Positions 12,250 to 23,408 of a stretch of DNA of 64,000 nt are shown here, in pieces. The notes below the pieces were generated by a model that was not told the origin of the DNA, did no database searches, and saw only the letters and a list, made by a program, of their open reading frames with translations. Both the position numbers and the translations under genes were made by a program. Location: positions 110,484,001 through 110,548,000 of the forward strand of contig JBITNC010000001.1 in NCBI GenBank assembly GCA_050084985.1. Reading direction: 5' to 3'. The stretch comes from Nageia nagi. Its lineage: Eukaryota; Pinophyta. Position 1 is the first letter of the stretch, and each line of letters opens with the position of its first letter.

Positions 12250-12725
12250 CAAAGTAGTAATGCATTCATAAATATTAATTATATATCAAGTTCAAATTGT
12301 ATCAACAAAGTACAATATCAATCATCATCTAAGTTAATGGGGTCATCATTCTCCTTAGGGATAGATTCCTCCTCCAGAGGCTCAGCATTGGCAATTGCAT
12401 TTTCCTGTAACTATATTTCTTGAGTGACTCGTTCAATGTTTAGAAAATCTACAAGCTATTTCCTCTTTGGTAGGAAGTCTACCAAATTGATTATACTGCA
12501 AGAAATAAATAAATGATATATTAGAACTTACAAATTAATATTTAGCTATAAATTTTAAAAAAGAAAATTTAAACATGTCAATAAATATAATATACTTACA
12601 AAGTATGCCTCGAATCCCCCTTTCCCACCATATCTGATCTTGTGAGTGAAATAGGCTAAAGCAGACCTAAAGTGAGAAGATGACACCTTCTCCTATTGTG
12701 AAGGCTCACTAATGGATTATCTATG
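12250..12725 (-). pseudogene. putative second CACTA gene, minus strand, two exon-like segments
   Basis: Read on the minus strand, one open segment at about 12720-12597 ends KIRYGGKGGFEAYFV and is followed by a good splice donor (GTAAGTAT). A splice acceptor (TTTCTTGCAG) near 12500 precedes a second segment starting YNQFGRLPTKEEIACRF. An acidic tail follows only after a frame change (PLEEESIPKENDDP, about 12380-12320). The GRLPTKEE phrase recalls the Ptta/En/Spm accessory protein family that often accompanies CACTA transposases. The match is weak and the orientation is opposite to the transposase. At least one stop interrupts it. Confidence 0.35.
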
Positions 12726-13027
12726 TTCTTCCACTTGTGATACCACTCTGACTAAAGAAGTAATCAATTATATTACATATTAGAATAAAATAAAATAAAA
12801 TACGACATTAAAATAAACTATGATATTTGCATCCATTCAGTAAAATATATTAAAATTATTTTATATATGTATATTATATTATTTATTTATATAGTTAGTT
12901 GCATAAAAAAATTAAAAGTTTTATAATATTAAATTTATTTATCGATTAATTTATTTTTGAAAAATGTTTGATGGAATGATAGACATTTAGGTTCTTGCCT
13001 TCCCCTGACTGCCATTGTAGTTATGCT

Positions 13028-13205
13028 ACTCGATGTAATAATTTAATTTAATTTAATTATACAAAATTATAATATAATTTAATTTAAACTTAAAATTCAT
13101 TTTTTTAATTTAATATTTTATAGTTAATTTAATTTATAACTAATTAAAAAATAATAATTTTAATTTAATTTATGACTAATTAAAAAAATAAAAAATAAAA
13201 AAATT
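13028..13205. repeat. AT-only low-complexity tract
   Basis: Runs of TTTAA and AATTTAATTTAA dominate this stretch, with almost no G or C. It lies inside the CACTA element between its two gene relics. No function is evident. Confidence 0.7.
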
Positions 13206-13899
13206 TATGCTATCAATTACATTATAGAATTTCCAATTATAGAATTTCTAAAATCAAAGAAGAAGAATTTCAAAAATCAAGAGAGAAGAGAGTATAGAAT
13301 TTCAAATTACATTTGGTATGTTGTTTCTAATTTATAAGTTTTCTAGTTAAATTATGAGAATTTTTGTAATTAGGGTTTTATTTGTGCTTGGTAGGTTTCA
13401 AATTTCTTGATTGGGGTTTAAATTTTAGTGGGGTTTTGCAAAATTAGTTGATTTTAGCTAAACTTAAGTGTGTTTTTGCTAAATTTTAGTGGGTTTTAGC
13501 TAAATTTATTAAAACTAAAAAAATTTAGGAAAAACCCTAGCTTGCAACTATTGAAATCATGAAAACCTGCAAAATTTGACAAAAACTACAAAAAATCTAT
13601 TGAAGAATAATGCCTTTCTTCAAGAAATTTCAAAATACAACATTAAATATCTAAAACCCTACAAATTTTAGCTTTTTATACTAAAAATGTAAAAAAAAAA
13701 AAAAGAAAAGAAGAAGAAAAACCTATAAAATGAAAGAATGGTTGGACAAATTTGGTTGATCACCCAAATCACCTTTGGAAGCCTTAAAAAAACTCCCTCC
13801 ACTACCAACTCATACTTTTGGGTGAGAATGGATGAAATAAAACAAATAGTAAAAGAGATAGTGATGTTTGGTGAGGCCATTTTTTAATTTGCAAGTGAT

Positions 13900-13960
13900 T
13901 TTTAGCTCTATTTCTGACTCCCTATGGAGTTAGACATAGAGTCAATTATAGAGTTATTAA
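13900..13960. repeat. GAGTTAGACATAGAGTC motif cluster
   Basis: A short cluster of the same GAGTTA/GAGTC words seen at 11.53-12.02 kb, immediately outside the left telomere-like array. It mirrors the arrangement on the right, where GAGTTA words start right after the inverted array at 20.69 kb. Confidence 0.6.
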
Positions 13961-13987
13961 AAGAAATAATATTTAAAAAATATTAAT

Positions 13988-14236
13988 GAGTTATGGGTTA
14001 GCATTAGGGTTAGGGGTTATGGGTTAGGGCTACAGGTTAGGGTTAAGGGTTATGTGTTAAGGTTAACATTAGGGGTTAGTGTTAGGGGTAGAGATTAGGG
14101 GTTAGTGTTAGGCATAGGGGTAGGGGTTAGGGGTTAGGGTTTAGGTTTGTCGGTTATGGGTTAGGGTTAGGGGTAAGGGTAGGGGTTATTGGTTATGGTT
14201 AGCATCAAGTATTAGTGTTTATGATAAGGGTTAGTT
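13988..14236 (+). repeat. degenerate telomere-like array (TTAGGG orientation)
   Basis: Many imperfect copies of GGGTTAGGG, GGGTTAGGGG and GGGTTATG words. The composition resembles telomere repeat, but the period is irregular and the plant TTTAGGG unit is rare. The phrase GGTTATGTGTTAAGG recurs, inverted, in the array at 20.40-20.70 kb. The two arrays therefore behave as inverted subterminal repeats of one element and are not a chromosome end. Confidence 0.85.
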
Positions 14237-14379
14237 ATTATAGTTTAAATATTAGTTTTTATTATTATTTTATTCATTATAGTTTAAATATTATTTTTTT
14301 AGGATTATGAGTTCACATTTATTATTTAACTAATTAAGTTATTTTAATTATAATGTAGGTAAGTGCTTCTATATTAACC

Positions 14380-17300
14380 ATGCCATGCAAATAGAGGAAA
14401 TATGTGTCATAAGATGATGATGATGCCCATGAGCCATCAAATGATGAACTAGTATATATATCAGTAGATGATGTCTCATCAAATGATGATGACGATGTTA
14501 ATGAGGATGATATTAATGATGATATGAATGATGTTGATGATGATGTGGATGATGATTCTAATGAGGATGAGGTCTATATGTCTTTAATTAACACACATGC
14601 TATTATAATTATGGAAAATAGTAAAATTCATTTAAAATTTCACTTAAAGGATCTTGTTTGCAAATATGTAATTATATTTTAACATTGTGGTTTATGTTTT
14701 AGGAAGCAAATTAGAGAAATCATGAATATTATTCATCTTTAGAAGATGATTAAGATACGGAGGTAATTAGAATCAAAATTATAATTTCCTTTAAATTTTT
14801 ATCATATGTATTTTATTTATAATATTTTTGACTTAATTAGGCCCAACAAAAATACCTTGTATCCATAATTAAGACACAATGTAGAAGAGATCATGTTACC
14901 TCAGAGTTATGTCGAGCAAGATGTGCTTTTCTAGGACCTACACCAATTATTGATGGAGAGAAGATTGGATTTAATGCTACTCTCACTCTTTACTTCAATG
15001 CATCAGTTATATGTAGGTGTTCAATCTATAAGGGTTATAAAAAGCATCAACGAGAACTTGTAGAAGTATATTATTATATTCTTGATGAGTTTCCAAATAT
15101 AGATGAAAAAATACCCCCTACAGTTTCCAAATATAGATGGAAAAATACCCCCCTATAGTTTCCAAATATCCCATCAGTCTAGTTGAATCAACTATATGTC
15201 TTGATCATCTTCAAGAATTTTGACATGATGATATTATGGCACATAAGTTAGCTATAATATTTCTTGATTCATCAAATGAAGAAGGACATATTGTTGAAAT
15301 AGGAAGGGGAAGATCAAGACATTAAGGACAACATCACCAACCAGTACTAAATGTGGAGCCATATGTTCTACCATTAGAGGATGTTCATAATTTTTCCTTA
15401 CTAGATAAACTTGTAGCTTTGTATTAGACTTCATATGCATGTGAGACAATCAATGCATGGCCAACTAATGTACCTTTTTCAAAAGTTTATTAGGGATTCA
15501 ATTATTATAGAAATTCATACATCATAAACATTCTGATATAGATGGTAGTGGGATGGGTTTGTTTATTCAATCTCCTATAAAAGTTACTCTAGGTGTTGTG
15601 GTACTAGTATTGATGTCATTTTGTGGGCTAGTTTACAAAAGATCAAACTAGATTCAATTAGCAACATATAGGTTTAGTATGGCCATATATGGTTTGTGTG
15701 GAAATTCCCAATCAAAATAAGATATTTCAAAATGTGTCTACATTGATAGTCAGCAAAAGATAAATGGAAATATTGTAGGGTACATAAATAGTTCCAAAGT
15801 AAGATTATTTCCTTTGAATTATCAATTTCATGAATATGCAAATGATTATGAAACATTCATGAGTAGGAAATTGAAAATTTTTGTATGTGTAGTTCCTATT
15901 TGATCTCTCATGGTGGGAGATGAAATACTAGTGCACTACAATTATAATAGACCTATTCCTCCATATAACAGATATTTGGAGTTAGGAGGTCCTAGTAATA
16001 GTTGAATAATGTTGTAGTAGGCAATTTATGACTCCTTTTTGGTACTCAATTCATTGTTTATTTAAAAAATGCAATGAAGGTTGGTTAGCAAAGATATATG
16101 TAATGGATGTTATTAAACATTGCTTGCTAAAACTATTGATATTAATCCATTATTTAGAGTTGCTTGTTCAAATTAATAAAGTTATTTGTTGAAGTTGTTG
16201 AATTTTATTGAAAGTTAATTAGTAGTTGAAATTATTAGTGCTAATTTTTTCTTACAATTTTGATATATATTAAGATACACTTGTTAGAATGTTATATTTT
16301 GATACAATTAATGTTACTCATTGTCCATCTATTATATTTTGATACAATTTTCATTAGTAACAACTATTTTGATAGGAACATGATGAGAACCCAAATGTAA
16401 TAACTTATGTACCATGTGTGAATCATGAAAGAATAAAGTATCATAAAAGGAGTAAACTATAAAGTATACTAAGTGAAGAAGCATATGAACATTTCCTCAT
16501 AGACCCCAATCCAATAGCTCCAGTTAAGATACACATGGATTTTGATAAAAGTGATAATGATGAAGGAGAGGACAATGTCCCACAAGATGAACATAGGACA
16601 TTGGATGATGTGATTGAGTTAATTTTTCCAAATAAAAATGATGATGTGGATATGGATGATACTCATACATAGGATGATGTGTTTGAGCATGACACTTTGT
16701 ATAGTGCTTCGAAAACCCCCTTATATGAAGGAGCACATGTTACCAAGTTATTGATGACCTTACTACTAATGACTTTAAGAACAAACTATGGATGGTCAGA
16801 TACAAGTTTTCATGCTTTATTGGCATATGTATTTTTTCTAATATTTTACTTCATATAAATTTATATGAAGTAAAATATGAATTTAATTAATAAATTCCAC
16901 TCTACCATACTGGATGTAGGGGTAGAGTGGAATTTATATGATACTTGTATTAAGAATTGCATATTATATAGAGGATGCTTTGAAACATTGATAAAATTTC
17001 CAAAGTGTGGTTCAGAAAGATACCACTTTGAACTCAAGGGTCTATTATTCCTCAAAATGTTTTTCAACATATGTTAATAATTCTTTGATTATGTATATTA
17101 TTTTGATGTAATTCCATTTCATAATATATGGATTGACATGCAAAAAATATAAGTGAAGAAGGTGTGTTACGTATTCTTGTAGATAGTAGAATAATGAAAC
17201 ATATCGAAAATACATGGCTTGATAAATTTTAGAATGAACCTAGGAGTGTCAGATTAGGTTTTTCATTTGATGGTATCAATTCATTTTCCATACAATCATC

Positions 17301-20115
17301 TCATTATACAATTTGGCCTATTGTTGTACTCACTTATAACATACCACCATGGATGACTATGAAAAAAGAACATATGATGTTGATTGTTATAGTCCTTGAA
17401 ATACATAAAGTGAAAAATGTGGATGTCTTCCTAGAGCTAGTAATTGATGAATTGATGCAACTTTGGAATGGAATTCAAAATATGGTTGACAGAAATAGAC
17501 CTATCTAACAAATATCATTCATAATGTACTACATGACTATCTAGGACTTAAGGTTTATTCAGGTATTATAAACTTTTTATTACATGTACATTTATAAAAT
17601 AATAATATATTGTAATATTTTGTTTTATTTTAATAGATAATATTGTTGTATTCTCTAATAAAATTGATTTTAGGCTTTCATGTTGCAAGTTATCATGCAT
17701 GTCATGAGTATGCAAAAAATATCCCAACATATTGATATTCTAATCACTTAAAAAAGGATGAATACCTTTGCAATAAAAATATTTACCAATGGATCATAAA
17801 TTTCAAACAATGAAATCTAAGTTCAATTATCAAGATGATTTCACCCCCATTCCTCAACCTGCATCTCTTAGGTATTGGTTTGAAAAGTATAAAGAATGAG
17901 AAGAAATATGTTTGATTAAGGCCTTTGAGGATGGTATAGTTAAATGTCCAAATGAGGTTATTATTGGCAAAGATGATCTACCACTTGGTGAAATTTAACA
18001 ATGTATATCAAAATATTTATTAATTTGATAGTATTTTGCAGTATTCTAATTTACCAATTGAATGATTAATTTTATATATACTATTTTAGGCATGAACCGA
18101 CTAGCAATACTTTGAAAACTACCATATTGGAAGAACCTATTAGTGGTACATTTAATAGATCCTATTCAAGTTGTAAAGAATTTAGCACATTGGTTGTATT
18201 GGTATATAACTAAAAAATTCTTAGATACTATTGCATTTAGATAGGACTTAGAAGATACCAATACCAAGAAAGATTTGTGGATCAAATATGATGCAAATGG
18301 GAAGGTGCTCACACCACCTACTTTCCCATGGCTTATGAAATGAGGAGAATTGAATGAAGTAGAAAATATTCTAAAAATTATTAGAACACTAATGGGGTAT
18401 TAATCTATCTAAAAAATGCATTCACTATTAATGGGAAACTTATAGGATTAAAGTATCATGACTACCACAACTTCTTGAAGGCATGATTTTCATGTTACAT
18501 GCATTTTTTATTGATATAATAAACTTATAACAATTTTAAAGTTGCACTAGTATGTACATATTCATTAATTTATAGCATATTTTTCCAATTGCAATTCATG
18601 GATGTCTGAGTTTACCTCTTGATCTAAGAACAATAATTGGTCAACTATCATTATTTTTAAGGTATATGATAAAATCAATATTTTTTATTATTAGTTTTTA
18701 ATTTTTTATATGCATATATGGTGACATATTATAATTTTTTGAATGATGGCATTTTTCATAAATAGGTGGTTAACTTGAAAGGACATACATGTGGTTGAAA
18801 TAAGTAGATGGCATAGAGAAGCTATAGAGATTATATGTAGATTTGAAAAGGAAATGCTAGCTACTTTTATGATGATTCAAATCACTTATTGATACACCTT
18901 GTACATGATGTCGAAACAATAGATGTTGTAAGTAGTAGAAACATGTTTTTTGTTGAGAGATATTTAAAAGAGCTAAAGGATTTGTTAGACAAAGGGCATG
19001 ATTATAAGGATCCATGGGTGAGGGGTATATTGCAAGTGAATCTTTATTCTATGCATCTAAATATGTTTCCCAAATCCATCCTAGAACACCAAATATGTGG
19101 GATGTGGATAAAGATAAAGACAAATTAAAAGGGGAGGTTTTAGAAACAAAAGGGAAATAATTTTCTGTTAAAGATACCAAGTACATTAATATTTTATATT
19201 CAGCTACTAACTTAAAATAATTCATACATGATGCAATAATTTGGATATTTTCATGTAATCAATAACTACTTATAATGAGTTTATATGATATCATTTTCAA
19301 ATATAAGTCATGAGTTGTATAAATCTTTGAACAATTTTATCATGATGAATATGGAATGTTGCAAAGAGTATATTGCATTGCATAATAGTAAAAAAGCACA
19401 ATTACATAAGAATATCATGCATTTTGTAATACCAATCCAAGGACCCCTATACCTATACATTTGAGAGACCATAGTTGGCTAAAAGAGTGTCCATGATCAT
19501 GGCTGAAGGATACAATTGAAGAAAAAGAAAGTAAAGATGAAAATGTAGATGAAGATGCATCCAATATAGTAATTAGATGTAATTCAATAGTAATTATTTT
19601 TTTATTCATATGCATTTGGTTTTAGATATTTTAGAAAAACTATAGTTGCTTCATTCATAAATAAAATGATTGTACTAATGTCATTTTCATGAAAATGTAT
19701 ATGCAGGCATTATCTTTCCCAAGAATGTGGGCATATGGTCAACACTTTAGAATTGAAAAGAATGATGAGAAAAAAATCACATTTTACTATGGAGTGGTGG
19801 TTGATTTTGAAAAAGCAAGTCATGCAAGTGTAAAAGATACAAATTGGATTGAAAGAAGCTTAGATTATTATGGAAAAATTTAAGAAATTATTGAATTGAA
19901 TTAGGTCATTCAAGTGTTTCATGTTAAGATGTAAATGGTATCAAAGATCAATCATGCATGATGCTCCTAATAATTATATTGCAATTGATTCCACAAATTA
20001 GCTACCTAAATATGAAGAACCTTATGTCTTATCACAACATTGTGATCAAATATATTTTATTCTAGATATATTGGATAAAAATGTGGTTTGTAATCAAGTG
20101 TGCTCCTAGAGGAAG
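14380..20115 (+). pseudogene. CACTA transposase relic (Transposase_21 / DUF4218 / DUF4216 type)
   Basis: Blocks are recognisable in order, separated by AT-rich introns and stops. An acidic Asp-rich segment (14400-14575). An N-terminal block with LRTNYGWSDTSFHALLAY (about 16770-16830). A cysteine block CIKNCILYRG...FPKCGSERYH (16942-17030), matching the CPxCxxxRY region of these proteins. The core RLGFSFDGINSF...YNIPPWMTMKKEHMML (about 17250-17385), where DG-x-N probably holds a catalytic Asp. DUF4218-like blocks with KLIGLKYHDYHNFL (about 18437-18478) and ERYLKELKDLL (18955-18987). A DUF4216-like end with FYYGVVVDFEKAS (19782), LRCKWYQ (19923-19943) and EEPYVLSQHCDQIYFI (about 20020). CACTA transposases cut and reinsert the element by binding its ends. 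Many stops and frameshifts make this copy dead. Confidence 0.85.
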
Positions 20116-20282
20116 ACACATTGTACATTCTATTCTTAATACTGAACTCAATGATACTATCAAAGAAGATATTTGAATTGTTAATAAATTGATATTATGA
20201 ACAAATTTAATATTATCATATTGATCAATAATGTTTTTATGGATGCTCACACACTTGTATGTTATGTATAATTATATTTCAT

Positions 20283-20303
20283 TATATATATATATATATA
20301 TAC
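20283..20303. repeat. (TA)n microsatellite
   Basis: An uninterrupted run of TA dinucleotides just 3' of the transposase relic. Confidence 0.9.
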
Positions 20304-20402
20304 ATATATATCATGGATGTTATGTACATTGTATTTCATGATAAGCGTATTATTTATAATATTATTACAGTAGATAATTAATGAAAAAATGGACATATGA
20401 CT

Positions 20403-20697
20403 CTTAACCCCTAATGCTAACCATAACACCTAACCCTAACCCCTAACCCTTACCCCTAATACTAACCCTAACACATAACCCTTACCCCTATTGCTAACCC
20501 ATATATAACCCTTAATGTACCATAAACCTTAACCCTAACCCCTAATGTTAACCCTTAACCCTAACCCTTAACTCTAACCCTCATGCTAACCCTAACACAT
20601 AACCCTAAACCCTTACCCTTAACCTTAATTACCCCCTATAATTCGTAACCCTAACCATTGACTCTAGTCCTTAACCCTTGACACTAACCCTTAATAG
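20403..20697 (-). repeat. degenerate telomere-like array (CCCTAA orientation)
   Basis: Irregular copies of CCCTAACCC, ACCCCTAATG and AACCCTTAACCC. Its reverse complement contains GGGTTATGTGTTAGGGTTAG and AACATTAGGGGTTAG, phrases also found in the array at 13.99-14.24 kb. The two arrays face each other across the transposase gene. Confidence 0.85.
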
Positions 20698-21020
20698 AGT
20701 TAGAAAAGAGTGAGAAATAGAGTTAAAAAATAGTTTGAAATAGCTTTAGAAATAGAATCAGAATGTAATGATCTTACAATCAGGAATAGATTTAGTATGA
20801 AATCAAAATAAAAACTAGTTTAGAGTCATAAATAATGTAAGGCATCAAGATTAAAACTAATTTAGAGTTAGAAATAGAGTTATAATGGCATCAAATTCTA
20901 GTTATATTAGAGTCAAAATAGCATCAACATGGTAGCATCAGATATAGACTTAGACTAAAATTATAGGGAAAAAATAATTAGAGTAAAGAATAGAGTCAGA
21001 ATGGTGTAAGACATGGAGTT
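20690..21020. repeat. GAGTTA/GAGTC-rich block, right side of CACTA element
   Basis: Repeated variants of TAGAGTTAGAAATAGAGTC with GGCATCA words. The vocabulary is shared with the left block at 11.53-12.02 kb. It probably is the right subterminal region. The element end should lie between here and the PPR sequence that begins by about 21.17 kb. Confidence 0.65.
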
Positions 21021-21164
21021 AGAAAGTTGTCAAAAATGGAATTTGTTAAGAACTAATGCTTTTCTAATAATTATTGATGCAAATGGCATCAAAACAATCA
21101 TGAATTTTATTTCTAACACTATTTCCAACTCTAAAAATGCATATTCTAGAGTAATTTAAAGATA

Positions 21165-23400
21165 TAAGGATCAAAAGAATATTTAACAAAATGCATGATG
21201 GAAAGAAAATTTCATGGAATACAATGATCATAGGATATGCACAAAATGGGTTTTCTAAAAAGAATCTAGCATGATACCACATAATTTTATGGATTGTAAT
21301 GATCATAAGGTACACACTAAATATATTGCATCTTATGTTGTACTTTAAAAGTCCTTGATGTGATGAAGCACTTGGGAATCAACCCTAACAACATAACCTT
21401 TGTATGTGTTCTACTTGCATGTAGCCATGGAGGTCTAATAGATGAGTGTTGTAAGGAATTTAATACAATAAGTGACTTTTATTGAATTATTTTTTAGATG
21501 AATCATTATACATATATTGTTGACCTTCTTGGCCATGTAGAATATCCTCAAGGAGCTTTGAATTTAATTTTCAAAATACCCACAAAACCTAAATTAGGTA
21601 TGTGGATGTACATCTACTTAGTTCTTGTAAATAATTATTGTGGTTTTGAATGCCTTGATAGATATGTATCCAAAATGTTAATCAAACCCTTACAACATGA
21701 GGGACACTTATTATATTATTAATAAGATGAATAATTATATATGCATTGTTTACCTTCTTGATCATACAAGCTATCCTTAAGGACCTTTGAAATTCATTGC
21801 TAAAATACCCATAAAACTTGAATTGGGTGTATGGATGTATCTATGTGGTGCTTGTAAATCAAATCTAGTTTTGAAGGCCCTCATAGATATATATTTAAAA
21901 TGTGAAACAAACCCTTATAGCATGAAAGAATCTTATTGTATTATTCCTAATATGAATAATTATACATGCATTGTTGATCTTCTTGACCATGCAGGCTATC
22001 CTAAAGGCGCTTTGCACTTCATTACAAAAATACCCATAAAACTTGAATTGGGTATATGGATGGTTCTACTTGGTACTTGTAAATTGAATGATATGATTTT
22101 GAATGCCTTGATAGATATTTATGTAAAATGTAGAACAAACCCTTCTAACATGAGGGAATCTTATTATATTATTCCATGGGATGAATAATTATACATGCAT
22201 TGCTGATCTTCTTGATCATCTATGCTATTCTTAGGCAACTTTGAACTACATTACTAAAATACCCATAAAATCTAAATTGGGTATGTGGATTTATTTATTT
22301 GGTGCTTATAGATTGAATGTTGAGGTTTTGAATGCCCAAATAGACATGTACATGAAATATAAATAAACCTTTACAACATGAGAGAATCCTATTGCATTAT
22401 TCTTGAGATGAATCACTATACATATATTATCAATCTTCTTAGTTGTGTAGGCTATCATGAGGTAAATTTAAACTTCATTACCTAAATACTTATAAAATCT
22501 AAATTAAGTGTGTGGATGTGTATACTTGGTGGTCATAAATTAATTATTATGGATTTTAATGACCAAATAGACATATTTGTAAAATATGAAAAAATTCCTT
22601 ACAACATGAAATACTCTTATTACATTATTCTAGATATGAATCATTATACATGCAATGGTTACATTCTTGGTCATGCAAGCTAGCCTAAAAGAACTTTGAA
22701 CTTCATTTCCAAAATACCCATAAAACCTAAATTGGGTGTGTAGATGTATCTACTTGATGCTTGTAAATTACATGTTATGGTTTTGAATGCCCTGATAGAC
22801 ATGTATGCAAAATATAGACAAAACCATTACAACATTTGGGAATCTTATTACATTATTCCTAGGATGAATTATTATACATACATTATTGATCTTCCTAGCC
22901 ATAAAGGATATCCTTAGGGATATTTGAACTTCATTTCCAAAATATCAATAAAACCTAAAGTGGATGTGTCTACTTGGTACTTGTAAATCAAATGTTTTGG
23001 TTTTGAATGCCTTGCTAGACATGTATGCAAAATATGAAATAAACCCCTATAGAATGAGGGGAACTTATTATATATTCCTAGGATGAATCATTATACATAC
23101 ATTATTAACCTTCTTGGCTATCCAGGCTATCCTTAAGGAGATTTGAACTTCATCATAAAAAAACACATAAGGCCTTACTTAGGTGTGTAGATGTGTCTAC
23201 TTGGTCCTTGTAAATCAAATGTTATAGTTTTTAATTCCTTGATAGATATGTATGCAAAATATGAAAGAATACACATAGCTTGGAATTATATGATTAATAA
23301 TATGTATGATGCAAACATAGTTTCATAATATGCAATGATTGTAAGATACATACAAAATGGGTTTTATGAAAATAGCCCTAGATACTTTTATTCTAGAACC
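21165..23400 (+). pseudogene. PPR (PLS/E-type) protein pseudogene with expanded E-like segment
   Basis: Pentatricopeptide repeat language is clear. KISWNTMIIGYAQNGF lies at about 21209-21256. A segment NPNNITFVCVLLACSHGGLIDE follows at about 21381-21446, then MNHYTYIVDLLGH at 21498. In PLS-class PPR proteins this order (motif, ACSHxGLVDEG, HYxCMVDLLGRAG, then ALxFIxxMPIKPxxGVWGxLLxAC) marks the last repeats and the E motif. These proteins bind organelle RNA, often for C-to-U editing. Here the E-like segment is repeated about eight times and ends in a return to a standard PPR motif (DANIVS near 23310). Frame breaks and stops show a pseudogene. The left end may have been cut by the CACTA element. 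Confidence 0.82.
21498..23310 (+). repeat. tandem array of eight ~228-bp units from a PPR E-like segment
   Basis: Each unit starts ATGAATxATTATACAT. Starts are at 21498, 21727, 21952, 22181, 22408, 22636, 22864 and 23083, so spacings are 219-229 bp. A unit encodes HYTCIVDLLDHAGYP, then KIPIKxxLGxWM, then LNALIDIYVKC, then a variable SYYII tail. 228 is a multiple of three, so an intact array would stay in frame. Two units at 21787-22188 still form one open frame of 133 codons across a unit boundary. Confidence 0.9.
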
Positions 23401-23403
23401 ATT

Positions 23404-23408
23404 ATAAT
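23404..23408. other. target-site duplication ATAAT, left copy
   Basis: ATAAT immediately precedes the LTR start at 23409 and recurs at 33685-33689 after the right LTR. A paralogous uninterrupted site at about 35,721-35,745 has one ATAAT followed by sequence like that after the right copy. Confidence 0.8.

Larger units (their letters stand above)
11500..21050 (+). mobile_element. degenerate CACTA (En/Spm) DNA transposon
   Basis: A broken CACTA-type transposase lies on the plus strand (14.4-20.1 kb). It is bracketed by inverted telomere-like arrays (13.99-14.24 and 20.40-20.70 kb), and outside those by GAGTC/GAGTTA-rich blocks (11.53-12.02 and 20.69-21.02 kb). A probable second gene lies on the minus strand at 12.25-12.72 kb. 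Repetitive subterminal regions around a multi-exon transposase are typical of the CACTA superfamily. I could not locate the CACTA terminal inverted repeats or a 3-bp target duplication, so both ends are approximate. Confidence 0.65.

Noticed and set aside
13988-14236. Telomere or chromosome-end signal
   Set aside because: The units are irregular, lack the plant TTTAGGG period, and are matched by an inverted array 6 kb away within one transposon.
16524-16736. 70-codon His-rich minus-strand frame
   Set aside because: It is antisense to the acidic Asp-rich part of the CACTA transposase. GAT codons read backwards give ATC/CAT runs.
16861-17070. 69-codon minus-strand frame
   Set aside because: Antisense to the conserved cysteine block of the CACTA transposase at 16,877-17,077, which is the coding strand.
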